64,000 nucleotides of DNA from Streptomyces bluensis. Its GTDB lineage: Bacteria; Actinomycetota; Actinomycetes; Streptomycetales; Streptomycetaceae. Positions 54,338-63,864 of the stretch are shown here, in pieces (position 1 is the stretch's first letter; every line of letters begins with the position of its first letter). The notes beneath the pieces were generated by a model. It searched no databases. It was not told the origin of the DNA and saw only the letters and a program-made list of their open reading frames with translations. Both the position numbers and the translations under genes were made by a program. Location: NCBI RefSeq assembly GCF_014650715.1, contig NZ_BMVM01000003.1, positions 535,017 through 599,016 of the forward strand, read 5' to 3'.

Positions 54338-55179
54338 CAGAGGGCCCCTCCCTTGTCCGGATCTGCCGTGGCGCCGGCTGGTGTGCCGTTGTCTGCTGTG
54401 CCGCTGTCCGGCGTCTCGGTGGCCGGCATTTCGTTGGGCGCCGTCTCGGTGGCCGGCGTTTCGTTGGCCGGCGTCGTGTTGGCGGCCTTGGCGCTCCGGG
54501 CGGCCGAGACGCTGAGGCCGCTCGGGGTGCTCGCCGTGGCTGGGGTCGCCTTCGCCTTGCGGGAGAGGACGATCGCGCCGACGAGGGCGGCGAGGAGGAG
54601 GACGGAGAGGGCTTCGAACGGGAGGACCCAGTTCTGGAACAGGGCCTTGCCGGTGACCTCGGTGGAGCCGGCGGCGGCGCCGTCCAGGTCGATCCAGGTC
54701 GTGCGGAAGGCGTCGACGACGACCCAGACCAGGGCGGCGGCCGAGGCGATGGCCACGGTGAGGGCGGCCCAGCGGTTGCCGGAGTCGGCGTCCGGGGAAC
54801 GGCCGATGGGGGCCCTGGTGAGCATCAGACCGAACAAGAGGAGGACCACGACGGAACCGACGTAGATGAGGACCTGAACCCAGGCGATGAACTCGGCCGT
54901 GAGCAGGAGGTACTCGACGGCGAGGCCGCCGAGCGCGACCACCAGCCACAGGGCGGCGTGCACCAGCTGCCGGGTGGTGACGGTGACGATCGCGGCGCCG
55001 AGGGTGACCAGGCCGACGAGGAGGAAGGCGATCTCGACACCGGTCGGGGAGAGGAAGCCGTGGGCGTCGGCGGCGGTGGTCGTGGCACCGGCAGCGGTGG
55101 TGGCGGTGTGCGCCACCGTGGCACCGGCCGCCGTGGTCGCGGTGTGCGCCACCGTGGCTGCGGCTGCGGTGAGGCTCAC
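54337..55179 (-). CDS. nuoJ: NADH-quinone oxidoreductase subunit J, repeat-extended N-terminus
   Basis: NuoJ is a five-helix membrane subunit. The 280-residue product starts at a GTG (AGGAGA upstream) that overlaps the nuoI stop by 4 bases. Residues 1-40 carry a duplicated [12 protein letters not shown] unit encoded by a 36-bp tandem repeat, absent from ordinary NuoJ; the helices follow (from about residue 45), and the C-terminus is a Thr/Ala/Glu-rich tail. Confidence 0.95.
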   Translation of the reverse strand: MSLTAAAATVAHTATTAAGATVAHTATTAAGATTTAADAHGFLSPTGVEIAFLLVGLVTLGAAIVTVTTRQLVHAALWLVVALGGLAVEYLLLTAEFIAWVQVLIYVGSVVVLLLFGLMLTRAPIGRSPDADSGNRWAALTVAIASAAALVWVVVDAFRTTWIDLDGAAAGSTEVTGKALFQNWVLPFEALSVLLLAALVGAIVLSRKAKATPATASTPSGLSVSAARSAKAANTTPANETPATETAPNEMPATETPDSGTADNGTPAGATADPDKGGAL

Positions 55180-55895
55180 GACTCTCCTTCCTGCGGCTTC
55201 CGGTTGGTGTCCGGTTCCGGCTCGGGCCCGGCCGCGGTCCCTGTGTGGGGCCTGGCACTGGATGGGGGCTCGGCTGCTGGCTCGGTCTGGGGCTGTACCT
55301 GGTCTGCCGACTCGGCTTGCGCTGCCGACTCCGCCTGAGCTGCCGACTCCGACTGGGCTGCCGACTCCGCCTGGGCCGCGGCCAGTTTCTCCGCGGACTT
55401 GCGGGCCGCGGCGATCTCCTTCGGCTCCTCGGCGCCGGGATCGAGGGCGGGCGGGGCCGGGACGGTCCACATCCACTCGCGGAGCTTGTCGCGTTCGTGG
55501 GTGAGGTCGCGGATGTCGGTCTCGGCGTACTCGAACTCCGGGGACCAGAAGAGGGCGTCGAAGGGGCAGACCTCGATGCAGATGCCGCAGTACATGCAGA
55601 GGGAGAAGTCGATGGCGAAGCGGTCGAGGACGTTGCGGCTGCGCTCACGGCCGCCCGGGGCGGCAGGAGGGACCGTCTCTTTGTGGGAGTCGATGTAGAT
55701 GCACCAGTCCGGGCACTCACGGGCGCACAGCATGCAGACCGTGCAGTTCTCCTCGAACAGCCCGATCACACCGCGGGTGCGGGGCGGGAGTTCGGGCTGG
55801 GCGTCCGGGTACTGCTCGGTGACGGTCTTCCTGGTCATCGTGCGGAGGGTGACGGCCAGGCCCTTGGCCAGGCCGGAGCCGGGGATGGGGGCCAC
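55176..55895 (-). CDS. nuoI: NADH-quinone oxidoreductase subunit I, two 4Fe-4S clusters
   Basis: NuoI carries the two tetranuclear clusters that feed electrons to Nuo[13 protein letters not shown] (Cys51/54/57/61) and [12 protein letters not shown] (Cys100/103/106/110) are intact. The 239-residue product has a C-terminal Ala/Glu/Ser repeat ([11 protein letters not shown] units, 18-bp DNA period, about 55303-55374) and an acidic tail. The GTG start lies 1 base past the nuoH stop with no strong ribosome-binding site, so coupling is likely. Confidence 0.95.
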   Translation of the reverse strand: MAPIPGSGLAKGLAVTLRTMTRKTVTEQYPDAQPELPPRTRGVIGLFEENCTVCMLCARECPDWCIYIDSHKETVPPAAPGGRERSRNVLDRFAIDFSLCMYCGICIEVCPFDALFWSPEFEYAETDIRDLTHERDKLREWMWTVPAPPALDPGAEEPKEIAAARKSAEKLAAAQAESAAQSESAAQAESAAQAESADQVQPQTEPAAEPPSSARPHTGTAAGPEPEPDTNRKPQEGES

Positions 55896-55896
55896 G

Positions 55897-56865
55897 TTAG
55901 GGGTTCACCACCTTGACGACGCCGGTGAGGGCGATCTGGGCGAGGGCGAGCGGGACGAGGAGGGTCCAGGAGAGCTTCTGGAGCTGGTCCTCGCGGAGAC
56001 GCGGATAGGTGACGCGCAGCCAGATGACGACGAAGGCGAGGATCGCGGTCTTCAGGAGGGTCCAGACCCAGCCGAGGCCGTCGGCGCCCCAGGGGCCGTG
56101 CCATCCGCCCAGGAAGAGGACGGTGGTCAGGCCGCACAGGACGACGATTCCGGCGTACTCGGCGAGGAGGAAGAGGGCGAAGCGGAGGCCGGTGTACTCG
56201 GTGTACGCGCCGAAGATGATCTCCGAGTCGGCGACGGGCATGTCGAACGGGGGCCGCTGCAGTTCGGCGAGACCGGCGACGAAGAAGACGATCGCGCCGA
56301 CGATCTGCCAGGGCAGCCACCACCACTCGAAGGCGTCGACGATGCCCGGGAGGGAGACGGTGCCGGCCGCCATCGCGACGGAGGCGGCGGCGAGCAGCAT
56401 CGGGAGTTCGTAGGCGAGGAGTTGGGCGGCGGTGCGGAGGCCGCCGAGGAGGGAGAACTTGTTGGCGGAGGCCCAGCCGGCCATGAGGGAGCCGAGGACG
56501 CCGACGCCCATGACGGCGAGGACGAAGAAGATGCCCGCGTCGATGACCTCGCCGACCGCGCTTTCGCCCGGGCCGATGGGAATGGCGAGGAGGACGAGAA
56601 GGTACGGGAGGAGGGCGACGGCGGGGGCGAGCTGGAAGATACGGCGGTCCGCGCCCGCCGGGACGATGTCTTCCTTCTGGGCGAACTTGACGCCGTCGGC
56701 GACGAGTTGGGCCCAGCCGTGGAAACCGCCGGCGTACATGGGGCCGAGGCGGCCCTGCATGTGGGCCATCACCTTGTGTTCGGTCTGGCCGATGATCAAA
56801 GGGAAGGTGAGGAAGACGACGAAGACGACGAGGAGTCGCAGGGCGACGTCGAGCGCGTCGTTCAC
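55897..56865 (-). CDS. nuoH: NADH-quinone oxidoreductase subunit H
   Basis: NuoH connects the quinone site to the membrane pumps. The 322-residue product has the loop with [27 protein letters not shown] and about eight hydrophobic segments. Its GTG start overlaps the nuoC stop by 4 bases, with AGGAGG 6 bases upstream. Confidence 0.97.
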   Translation of the reverse strand: MNDALDVALRLLVVFVVFLTFPLIIGQTEHKVMAHMQGRLGPMYAGGFHGWAQLVADGVKFAQKEDIVPAGADRRIFQLAPAVALLPYLLVLLAIPIGPGESAVGEVIDAGIFFVLAVMGVGVLGSLMAGWASANKFSLLGGLRTAAQLLAYELPMLLAAASVAMAAGTVSLPGIVDAFEWWWLPWQIVGAIVFFVAGLAELQRPPFDMPVADSEIIFGAYTEYTGLRFALFLLAEYAGIVVLCGLTTVLFLGGWHGPWGADGLGWVWTLLKTAILAFVVIWLRVTYPRLREDQLQKLSWTLLVPLALAQIALTGVVKVVNP

Positions 56866-58142
56866 TGCGTGCCTCCTGAGGGGTCGTCGGGGGTCGGGGG
56901 CGAGTCCGAGGTCGAGGTCGAGTCCGGGGTCGGGGGCGAGTCCGGGGTCGAGTCCGGGTCCGGCTTTGGCGTCGGGTCCGGCATCGGGTCCGGCGTCGAC
57001 TTCGGCTCCGGCTTCGGCTCGGGCTCCCGCTTCGCGGTGGGTTCGGGTTCTTCGAAGGCGGGGCGGGCGTGGTGCCAGGGGGCGTCCGTGCTGCGGGAGG
57101 TGGGTGCCTTCGGATTGGGGCGCTCCGGGCGGGGCTCGGTCGGGGCTGTCGGTTCCGTGGCCCTCGCGGAGGGCGCCGCCTCTGCGGACTCCGCGGGCCC
57201 CGTGGACTCTGCGGACTCCGAGCGCCGGCTCGCCGAACCCTCGCTCGCGCTCCGTGAACGCCGTGTCGGGGTCGTACCGGAGGGAGACCCGGTCTGGCTG
57301 ACCGACCCCTGGGCGGCGGTACGGGTACGACGCGGCGTCGTCGGCGCTGGACCCGCACCCGGCCCCGTACCAGTACCAGCACCCGCACCCGCACCCGCAC
57401 CCGCACCCGCACCCGCACCCGCACCCGCACCCGCACCCGCACCCGCCGTAGTCTGGCTGGCCGAGCCCTCGCTTGCCGAGCGGGTGCGGCGGACGGGGCG
57501 GTCGCCCGCGGCGCGAGTGGGCCGTTCTCCGGCGGCGCGGGAGGGACGGTCGCGGGTGGGGCGGCTCGGGGCCGGGGGGAGTTGGCCCTTGAGGGGCCCC
57601 CACTCGTTGGGATCGGGGACGCCCGGCGGGAGCATCTGGCGGCGCTTGGGGCCGCCATGGTCCGACTCGCCCGGCTCCTTCGCACCCGGCCAGGCCTTGG
57701 CCACGCGTGCGGCCAGGACGAAGTCCTTGCGCAGAGGGTGCCCCTCGAATCCTTCGGGCAGCAGGAGCGGGGCGAGCCCCGGGTGGCCCTCGAAGATGAC
57801 GCCGAACATCTCGTGGGTCTCGCGCTCGTGCCAGGCCGCGCCCGCGTACACCCCGGTGGCGGTCGGCAGGGCGGGGGTCTCGTGCGGGACCGTCGTACGG
57901 AGAAGGAGGCGCCGGACCGGGGCCAGGGCGACGACATGGGCGGCGACGCGGAAGCCCGTGCCGGGTTCGTCGACGGCGCTCAGCCAGTCGAAGAACGTGC
58001 AGCTCAAGGCGGAGTGGGCCGTACGGAGCGCCTGGGTCCAGGATGCGGACGGGACGTCCACGGTGAGAACACCGTACGACTCCTCGGCCGTGGCCTCGGG
58101 GCCGAAGAGTTCCTCGACGGGCGCGGGGAGCCAGCCGGTCAC
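56862..58142 (-). CDS. nuoC: NADH-quinone oxidoreductase subunit C with long disordered tail
   Basis: The NuoC domain occupies residues 1-160 ([11 protein letters not shown] at 104-114 and GHPLRKDF at 134-141, both conserved). The remaining ~265 residues are a low-complexity tail: Ala-Gly dipeptides from an 11-copy hexanucleotide, Arg/Ser-rich stretches, and Pro-Asp/Pro-Glu repeats to the end. NuoC is normally about 180-220 residues, so this is an unusual extension. There is no NuoD fusion and no separate nuoD. The GTG start overlaps the nuoB stop by 4 bases. Confidence 0.92.
   Translation of the reverse strand: MTGWLPAPVEELFGPEATAEESYGVLTVDVPSASWTQALRTAHSALSCTFFDWLSAVDEPGTGFRVAAHVVALAPVRRLLLRTTVPHETPALPTATGVYAGAAWHERETHEMFGVIFEGHPGLAPLLLPEGFEGHPLRKDFVLAARVAKAWPGAKEPGESDHGGPKRRQMLPPGVPDPNEWGPLKGQLPPAPSRPTRDRPSRAAGERPTRAAGDRPVRRTRSASEGSASQTTAGAGAGAGAGAGAGAGAGAGAGAGTGTGPGAGPAPTTPRRTRTAAQGSVSQTGSPSGTTPTRRSRSASEGSASRRSESAESTGPAESAEAAPSARATEPTAPTEPRPERPNPKAPTSRSTDAPWHHARPAFEEPEPTAKREPEPKPEPKSTPDPMPDPTPKPDPDSTPDSPPTPDSTSTSDSPPTPDDPSGGTQ
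57379..57444. repeat. hexanucleotide microsatellite (GCACCC)11 inside nuoC
   Basis: Eleven perfect tandem copies of GCACCC, read on the minus strand as alternating Gly-Ala codons. Because the period is a multiple of three, copy-number changes keep the frame. Confidence 0.9.
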
Positions 58143-58810
58143 CGGTCCCCCTTCCCGGCGGCAGCCGGCGGTGCCACGAGCCCGCTCTCCAGCGCGGCCG
58201 TCGACGGGCGCGCGGCGTGGCCGTACCGCTCTCCCAGCGACTCGCGCGCGATCTTCTCCTGGAGTTTCAGGATGCCCTGGAGCAGGGCCTCCGGGCGGGG
58301 CGGGCAGCCGGGGACGTAGACGTCGACGGGGATGATCTGGTCGACGCCCTTGGTGACGGAGTACGAGTCCCAGTAGGGGCCGCCGCAGTTGCTGCACGCG
58401 CCGAACGAGATGACGTACTTCGGCTCCGGCATCTGCTCGTACAGGCGCTTCACGGCCGGGGCCATCTTGTCCGTGACCGTGCCGGAGACGACCATCAGGT
58501 CGGCCTGGCGCGGGCCGGGTGCGAACGGGATCACGCCGAGGCGGATGAAGTCGTGGCGGGCCATCGACGCGGCGATGAACTCGATCGCGCAGCAGGCGAG
58601 GCCGAAGTTGAACACCCAGAGCGAGTAGCGGCGGCCCCAGTTCAGGATCACCTTCATCGGCTCCGGGGCGAGACGCGCGAGCGCGCCGAGACGCTTCGGC
58701 TCCGGCAGGAGAACGGGCTCCGGGCGAACAGGTTCCGGGCGACCGTGTTCTGGACGAACAGGCTCCGGACGGACAGGCTCCGGCGAAGTCACTTCTGGCG
58801 TCACGTCCAT
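58139..58810 (-). CDS. nuoB: NADH-quinone oxidoreductase subunit B (N2 cluster)
   Basis: NuoB holds the N2 cluster next to the quinone site. Cluster ligands are present in [17 protein letters not shown] and [10 protein letters not shown]. The 223-residue product begins with an N-terminal extension of five VRPEP-like repeats (15-bp DNA period, about 58711-58785) before the NuoB core at about residue 52. The ATG overlaps nuoA by 10 bases. Confidence 0.95.
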   Translation of the reverse strand: MDVTPEVTSPEPVRPEPVRPEHGRPEPVRPEPVLLPEPKRLGALARLAPEPMKVILNWGRRYSLWVFNFGLACCAIEFIAASMARHDFIRLGVIPFAPGPRQADLMVVSGTVTDKMAPAVKRLYEQMPEPKYVISFGACSNCGGPYWDSYSVTKGVDQIIPVDVYVPGCPPRPEALLQGILKLQEKIARESLGERYGHAARPSTAALESGLVAPPAAAGKGDR

Positions 58811-59328
58811 GCCAGGACGCCCTTCTTGTATGCGTAGAGCAGGCCGACGGTCAGGAAGCCCAGGAAGATGAACATCTCCACGAGCGTCGTCGCGCCGTAG
58901 CCGGGGGCGGCGAAGACCGTCGCCCAGGGGAACAGGAAGATCGAGTCGACGGCGAAGATCACGTACAGGAAGGCGTACACGTAGTAGCGGACCTGGGTGT
59001 GCGCCCAGCCCTCGCCGACGGGGTCGACTCCGCACTCGTACGTGAGGAGTTTCTCGGGGGTGGGGACGACGGGGCGCAGCAGGCGACCCGCGCCGAAGGC
59101 GACGGCGACGAACAGCACGCCGATGACGGCGAGCAGTCCGACGACCGAGTAGGACTGGAAGTAGTCGGACGCGGCCACCGTCACGGTTCCGGTTCCAATT
59201 CCGGTTACAGTCCCGGCCCCCGTCACAGCTCCGGTTCCGGCCCCGCTCACAGCTCCGGTACCGACCCCGGCCCCGCTCACAGCTACGGTTCCGGTCGTGA
59301 CAGCTGCGACAACCGTCGGTTCCGGCAC
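58801..59328 (-). CDS. nuoA: NADH-quinone oxidoreductase subunit A, repeat-extended N-terminus
   Basis: NuoA is a three-helix membrane subunit with the conserved [10 protein letters not shown] loop. The 175-residue product is longer than the usual ~120 because of about 50 residues of Gly/Thr/Ala/Val repeats ([13 protein letters not shown]) before the first helix. The GTG at 59328 has GAGGGG 6 bases upstream. It is the first gene of the cluster. Confidence 0.94.
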   Translation of the reverse strand: MPEPTVVAAVTTGTVAVSGAGVGTGAVSGAGTGAVTGAGTVTGIGTGTVTVAASDYFQSYSVVGLLAVIGVLFVAVAFGAGRLLRPVVPTPEKLLTYECGVDPVGEGWAHTQVRYYVYAFLYVIFAVDSIFLFPWATVFAAPGYGATTLVEMFIFLGFLTVGLLYAYKKGVLAWT

Positions 59329-59636
59329 GTCCGTCCCCTCACTCCCTGACTTCGCCTCTGGTCGACTTCGACCACTGGGCCTGACCTGATGTGACGTGAC
59401 CTGCCCGGTCCCGGCTTGCCGGCCGCCGTGATCGCTGTGGTTCGCTGATCTGTACGCACGGGAGTCTAGGCCCTGCTAAAGAAACGGTAAGCAGCCCGTC
59501 TCAGCTTGAACGGTAACGCGCAACGGCTCGGCTCGGAGAGGCCGCCCGGGCTGCCGGGGATGGTGGGGTTTTCCCCAGGATGGCCGGGCGGCCGTCCTCA
59601 TGGCGCAGTGGGGGCCAGCCGGGCAGTCTGGGCGGC
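59329..59636. other. gap between divergent nuoA and the first sensor kinase; two AACGGTAA repeats
   Basis: This 308-base gap should hold the promoters of the nuo cluster (leftward) and the kinase (rightward). AACGGTAA occurs directly repeated at 59483-59490 and 59509-59516. I could not choose a confident promoter, and the Rex consensus TTGTGAA-N4-TTCACAA is not visible. Confidence 0.4.
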
Positions 59637-60917
59637 ATGACCGCTCGTATCCCCGTCGGCTCCCATCAGCCACACCCTTCACGGGACAGACAGAACCCGT
59701 TGGTCTCGCCTTCCGGACGGCCGCTGCCGGCCGGCCGGACGCCGTCCGATCCGCTACCGCCCGCGCGGTTCGCGTTCGACGGGCAGACGTGGCGGGAGAT
59801 CGCGCATCTCCTGGCCAATATGCCGGTGGCGTTGTTCGGGTTCACCTACGTCGTGACCGTGCTGTTCACCTCGGCCTCTCTGACGGTGACGGTGATCGGC
59901 CTCCCGTTGCTCGCGGCCGCGCTGCTGGGCGCCCGGCAGCTGGGGAAGCTGGAGCGGGCGCGGGCCCGGGCGCTGCTGCGCGTGCGGGTGGACGAGCCGA
60001 GTCCGCTGCCGATGCGGGGGAACGGCGGATTCTTCTCGCAGGTCTGGACGAGCGTGAAGGACCCGGTGGGCTGGCGCACGATGCTGTACGAGTTCATGCG
60101 CCTGCCCTGGGGGGTCGCGACCTTCGTCATCACGCTCACCTCACTCTTCGTGCTGTGGCCGGTGCTGCCGTACATCGCACGGGCGCTGACGAACGCGGAC
60201 CGGGCGATGGTGCGCGGTCTGCTCTCCCCCTCCGAGGAACTGGAGCGCCGTATCGCGGAGCTGGAGTCCGACCGGGGAGTCGTGGTGGACACGGCGGCGG
60301 CCGACCTGCGCCGCATCGAGCGCGATCTCCACGACGGCGCCCAGGCGCGCCTGGTGAACCTCGCGATGGGCCTCGGCCTCGCCAAGGAGAAGCTGCTGGA
60401 GGGCCGGAACGACGAACACGTGGCGGCGATGGTCGAGGAGGCCCATGGTGAGGTGAAGCTGGCGCTCCAGGAGCTGCGGGACCTGGCGCGGGGGATCCAT
60501 CCGGCGGTGCTGACGGACCGGGGCCTGGACGCGGCCCTGTCCGCGGTGGCCTCACGCTGTACGGCGCCGGTGAAGGTGACCGTGGACCTGGAGACCCGTC
60601 CGGCCGCCGCGATCGAGGGCATCGCCTACTTCACCGTCTCCGAGCTCCTGCAGAACGTCAGCAAGCACAGTGGGGCCCGGTCCGCAGCCGTCGACGTGTG
60701 GCGCACCGACGAACGGCTGCTCGTCCAGGTCTGGGACGACGGCCGCGGCGGCGCGGCCCTCGACGGCGGTACGGGGATGGCGGGGCTCGCGGAACGGTTG
60801 GGCGCGGTCGACGGGCTGTTCGTCGTCGAGTCGCCGGTCGGGGGGCCCACGACGGTGACGGCGGAGCTGCCGTGGCGGGACAGGGGCGACGAGGGGGCGC
60901 AGACGCGCAGAAGGTGA
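59637..60917 (+). CDS. NarL-family sensor histidine kinase (first of two)
   Basis: The 426-residue protein has an N-terminal membrane region with two hydrophobic hairpins (about 55-90 and 160-185, the actinobacterial putative sensor domain). A HisKA_3 dimerisation helix with the phosphorylated histidine in ERDLHDGAQARL (about His233) follows, then an HATPase domain (ELLQNVSKH; DDGRGG; GMAGLAERL). The regulator is not adjacent but lies two genes downstream. A possible -10 (CAGTCT) 7 bases before the ATG would make it leaderless. Confidence 0.9.
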   Translation: MTARIPVGSHQPHPSRDRQNPLVSPSGRPLPAGRTPSDPLPPARFAFDGQTWREIAHLLANMPVALFGFTYVVTVLFTSASLTVTVIGLPLLAAALLGARQLGKLERARARALLRVRVDEPSPLPMRGNGGFFSQVWTSVKDPVGWRTMLYEFMRLPWGVATFVITLTSLFVLWPVLPYIARALTNADRAMVRGLLSPSEELERRIAELESDRGVVVDTAAADLRRIERDLHDGAQARLVNLAMGLGLAKEKLLEGRNDEHVAAMVEEAHGEVKLALQELRDLARGIHPAVLTDRGLDAALSAVASRCTAPVKVTVDLETRPAAAIEGIAYFTVSELLQNVSKHSGARSAAVDVWRTDERLLVQVWDDGRGGAALDGGTGMAGLAERLGAVDGLFVVESPVGGPTTVTAELPWRDRGDEGAQTRRR

Positions 60918-60964
60918 GGACGCCCCTCCAGGTGCTGTCCGTGCTGTCGTGTGCCCTTGAGGAG

Positions 60965-60994
60965 CCCCTAAGGGCCTAAGGGGTCCCTAAGGGG
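60965..60994. terminator. hairpin between the two kinase genes
   Basis: CCCCTAAGGG pairs with CCCTAAGGGG with a single A-A mismatch and a 10-base loop, 48 bases past the first kinase stop. It has no T tail and may only reduce read-through. Confidence 0.55.
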
Positions 60995-61161
60995 CCCCGG
61001 AGGGACGAGGTGGGGAAAACCCCCGCCTCAAGAGGCCGACGGCCTTCATGGCCCGGTCGGCTCGCTGCGAGCACTGTGGAGCCACGACGAACCACGCGAA
61101 CCACGACATCCGAAGTGCGGGATCCGAAGCGAACCCCGCCGCAGGAGAACGGACGGCGGCC

Positions 61162-62511
61162 ATGGCCACGGAGTACGGACACGAGTACGGGAGCTGGGGT
61201 GGCTCCGAGGCGGTCGGGAAGCGGCGGCATCGGCTCCCGGCGGGGCTGCGGGCACCGTTCGAGGCGCGCAGTTGGCGGGAGTTCGCGTATGTGCTGCTGA
61301 GCCTGCCGATCGGCATCCTGATGTTCGTGTACGGCGTGACGATGGTGTCGCTCGGGGCGGGGCTGCTGATCACGTTCCTCGGCGTACCGGTGCTGGCCGC
61401 AGCGCTGGCGGGCGTCCGGGGGCTCGGTGCGATGGAGCGTGCGCGGGCGCGTGGGTTGCTGGGCGTGGAGGTGGCGGCGCCCGAGCCGCTGCGGGTGAAG
61501 CGGTCCGGGGCCATGGCGTGGATGGGTGCCGTGTTCAAGAGCGGCGCGTCGTGGCGGCACCTGTTGTATGCGGTGGTGCAGTTCCCGTGGGCGGTGTTCT
61601 CGTTCGTGGTGGCGGTCACCTTCTGGGCCTCCGGGTGGGCGATGCTCACGTATCCGCTCTGGTTCTGGGTCTTCCCCATGTGGGTGGGCCAGGACGGGAT
61701 CCAGCTGTACGGAGACGGGTCGCACCACGTGTACCTGGACAACCCGTTCGAGATCACCGTGACCGCGCTGGTCGGGCTGCTGTTCACGCTGGCCACGCCG
61801 TGGATCGTGCGGGCGCTGACGATGGTGAACGAGCTGATGGTGCAGGGGCTGCTGGGGCCGTCCCGGCTGGCGACGCGGGTGGTGGAGCTGGAGTCGGACC
61901 GGGGGGTCGTGGTCGACGCCGCCGCGGCCGACCTGCGCCGCATCGAACGCGATCTGCACGACGGGGCGCAGGCGCGGCTGGTGGCGCTGGCGATGGATCT
62001 GGGGCTCGCGAAGGAGAAACTGGCGGAGGATCCGCAGGCGGCGGCGCGCATGGTGGACGAGGCGCACGGTGAGGTGAAGACGGCGTTGCAGGAGCTGCGG
62101 GACCTGGCGCGGGGGATCCACCCGGCGGTGCTGACGGACCGGGGGCTGGACGCGGCGTTGTCGGCGGTCGCGTCCCGGTGCGCCGTGCCGGTGCGGGTGG
62201 AGGTGGATCTGCCGGCGGCTCGGCCGGCGCCCGCGATCGAGGGGATCGCGTACTTCACGGTGTCCGAACTGCTGCAGAACGTGAGCAAGCACTCGGGGGC
62301 CACCCGGGCGACGGTGGATGTGTGGAAGGTGGACGACCGGCTGATGCTCCAGGTGGTGGACAACGGCATCGGCGGGGCTGATGTGTCCGCCGGGTCGGGG
62401 CTGGCGGGGCTCGCGGAGCGGTTGGACGCCGTGGACGGGATTCTGGTGGTGGATTCGCCGGTGGCGGGTCCGACGCGGGTCACGGCGGAGCTGCCTTGGC
62501 GTCGTGGGTAG
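61162..62511 (+). CDS. NarL-family sensor histidine kinase (second, paralogous)
   Basis: The 449-residue protein repeats the layout of the preceding kinase: membrane sensor region, the shared ESDRGVVVDAAAADLRRIER segment, ERDLHDGAQARL (about His266), and ATP-binding ELLQNVSKH, DNGIGG and GLAGLAERL. The kinase cores are near-identical in wording while the sensor regions differ, implying duplication with divergent input. The start is uncertain: the ATG used gives MATEYGHEYGS; an upstream ATG at 61048 would add a CEHC-containing stretch. Confidence 0.87.
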   Translation: MATEYGHEYGSWGGSEAVGKRRHRLPAGLRAPFEARSWREFAYVLLSLPIGILMFVYGVTMVSLGAGLLITFLGVPVLAAALAGVRGLGAMERARARGLLGVEVAAPEPLRVKRSGAMAWMGAVFKSGASWRHLLYAVVQFPWAVFSFVVAVTFWASGWAMLTYPLWFWVFPMWVGQDGIQLYGDGSHHVYLDNPFEITVTALVGLLFTLATPWIVRALTMVNELMVQGLLGPSRLATRVVELESDRGVVVDAAAADLRRIERDLHDGAQARLVALAMDLGLAKEKLAEDPQAAARMVDEAHGEVKTALQELRDLARGIHPAVLTDRGLDAALSAVASRCAVPVRVEVDLPAARPAPAIEGIAYFTVSELLQNVSKHSGATRATVDVWKVDDRLMLQVVDNGIGGADVSAGSGLAGLAERLDAVDGILVVDSPVAGPTRVTAELPWRRG

Positions 62512-62540
62512 CGCGGTGGCGGGCTGGTGGGTTGATGTGG

Positions 62541-62700
62541 GCTGAGGTGGGTTGGCGCGGCTGAGGTGAGTCGGCGTGGGCTGAGGTTGGTTGGCGTGGG
62601 TTGAGGTTGGTTGGCGTGTGTTGAGGTTGGTTGGCGTGGGTTGAGGTTGGTTGGCGTGGGTTGAGGCGGGCTGAGGTGGGTTGAGGTGGGCCGAGGTCGC
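62541..62700. repeat. 20-bp minisatellite between the second kinase and the response regulator
   Basis: About eight copies of a 20-base unit (TTGAGGTTGGTTGGCGTGGG) lie between the genes. The copies starting at 62581, 62601, 62621 and 62641 differ by at most a base or two; the flanking ones are more diverged. The gap (62512-62914) contains no gene. Confidence 0.85.
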
Positions 62701-62914
62701 CCCCTGTTCGTGCTGTCTGCGCGGGCGGGGGGCGGCGTGCTGTGTCTTTCCCGCCGTCCGGGACGAGTCTGTCCACAGGCTCCGTGAGGGCGGACGGATC
62801 GCGGGATACTGATGTGCCGAGAGGCGGCGGGAGGACGGGTCGCCGGAGGCCCGCCCGATACACGGGGCGGCCGGACACACAGGGCTCGGGGGGCCGAGGA
62901 TCGTGGAGGACAGG

Positions 62915-63574
62915 GTGCGGGTGGTCATCGCCGAGGATTCGGTGCTGCTCAGAGAGGGGCTGACTCGGCTGCTGACCGACCGTGGGCACGAGGTCGTCGC
63001 GGGCGTCGGGGACGGAGACGCTCTGATCAAGACCATCACGGAGCTGGCGGCGCAGGGTGAGCTGCCGGACGTGGTGGTGGCGGATGTGCGGATGCCGCCG
63101 ACGCATACGGATGAGGGCGTGCGGGCGGCCGTACAGCTGAGGCGGGAGCATCCGGAGCTCGGCGTGCTCGTGCTGTCGCAGTACGTGGAGGAGCAGTACG
63201 CCACCGAGCTGCTCGCCGGTTCCAGTCACGGTGTCGGCTATCTGCTGAAGGACCGGGTGGCCGAAGTGCGTGAGTTCGTGGACGCGGTGGTGCGGGTGGC
63301 CGAGGGGGGTACGGCGCTGGACCCGGAGGTCGTCGCGCAACTGCTGGGGCGCAGCCGCAAGCAGGACGTGCTCGCGGGCCTCACCCCGAGGGAGCGGGAG
63401 GTCCTAGGACTGATGGCCGAGGGACGGACCAACTCGGCGATCGCACATCAACTCGTGGTGAGTGACGGCGCGGTGGAGAAGCACGTCAGCAATATTTTCC
63501 TGAAGCTCGGGCTGTCCCCGAGCGACGGGGATCACCGGCGCGTCCTGGCGGTGCTGACCTATCTGAACTCATGA
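62915..63574 (+). CDS. LuxR/NarL-type response regulator
   Basis: The 219-residue protein has a receiver domain (IAEDSVLLREGL, phosphorylated Asp in VVADVRMPP at about residue 57, LSQYVEEQYA and the YLLKDRV lysine). A LuxR helix-turn-helix follows (LTPREREVLGLMAEGRTNSA then AIAHQLVV and VEKHVSNIFLKLGL). It is the presumed partner of one or both upstream kinases. The GTG at 62915 has GGAGG 5 bases upstream; a GTG four codons earlier is also possible. Confidence 0.92.
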   Translation: MRVVIAEDSVLLREGLTRLLTDRGHEVVAGVGDGDALIKTITELAAQGELPDVVVADVRMPPTHTDEGVRAAVQLRREHPELGVLVLSQYVEEQYATELLAGSSHGVGYLLKDRVAEVREFVDAVVRVAEGGTALDPEVVAQLLGRSRKQDVLAGLTPREREVLGLMAEGRTNSAIAHQLVVSDGAVEKHVSNIFLKLGLSPSDGDHRRVLAVLTYLNS

Positions 63575-63864
63575 CGGAATGACAGCGTGTCAGATGTCCG
63601 ATAACAGAGATAAAACGCCGGACACGAGATGCGTTCACTGCCATGGGCCTTTGGGCCGAGAACCGAAGGACGAGTACGGAGCGTCTCCCGAGGAAACACC
63701 GGAGGCGGGTAAATCATGACAAGTCAGGGTGCCCAACTGTCTCATTTCTGCGTCCGCCATGCGAACGCTCCAGGGAAGGCCACCCTTACCGACGTAGGGT
63801 TGGTCTTGGGAAGGCCGGCCGGACGGCCGCTCCCAGACAGCCGCCTCAAGGGAGGTCCAGTTCA

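Noticed and set aside
48814..59328. NuoC read as a fused NuoCD
   Set aside because: After residue 160 the protein is low-complexity; no NuoD quinone-site motifs are present.
60976..63204. A 742-residue minus-strand frame rich in Pro/Thr/Gln
   Set aside because: It is an antisense reading through both the second kinase and the minisatellite; no domains.
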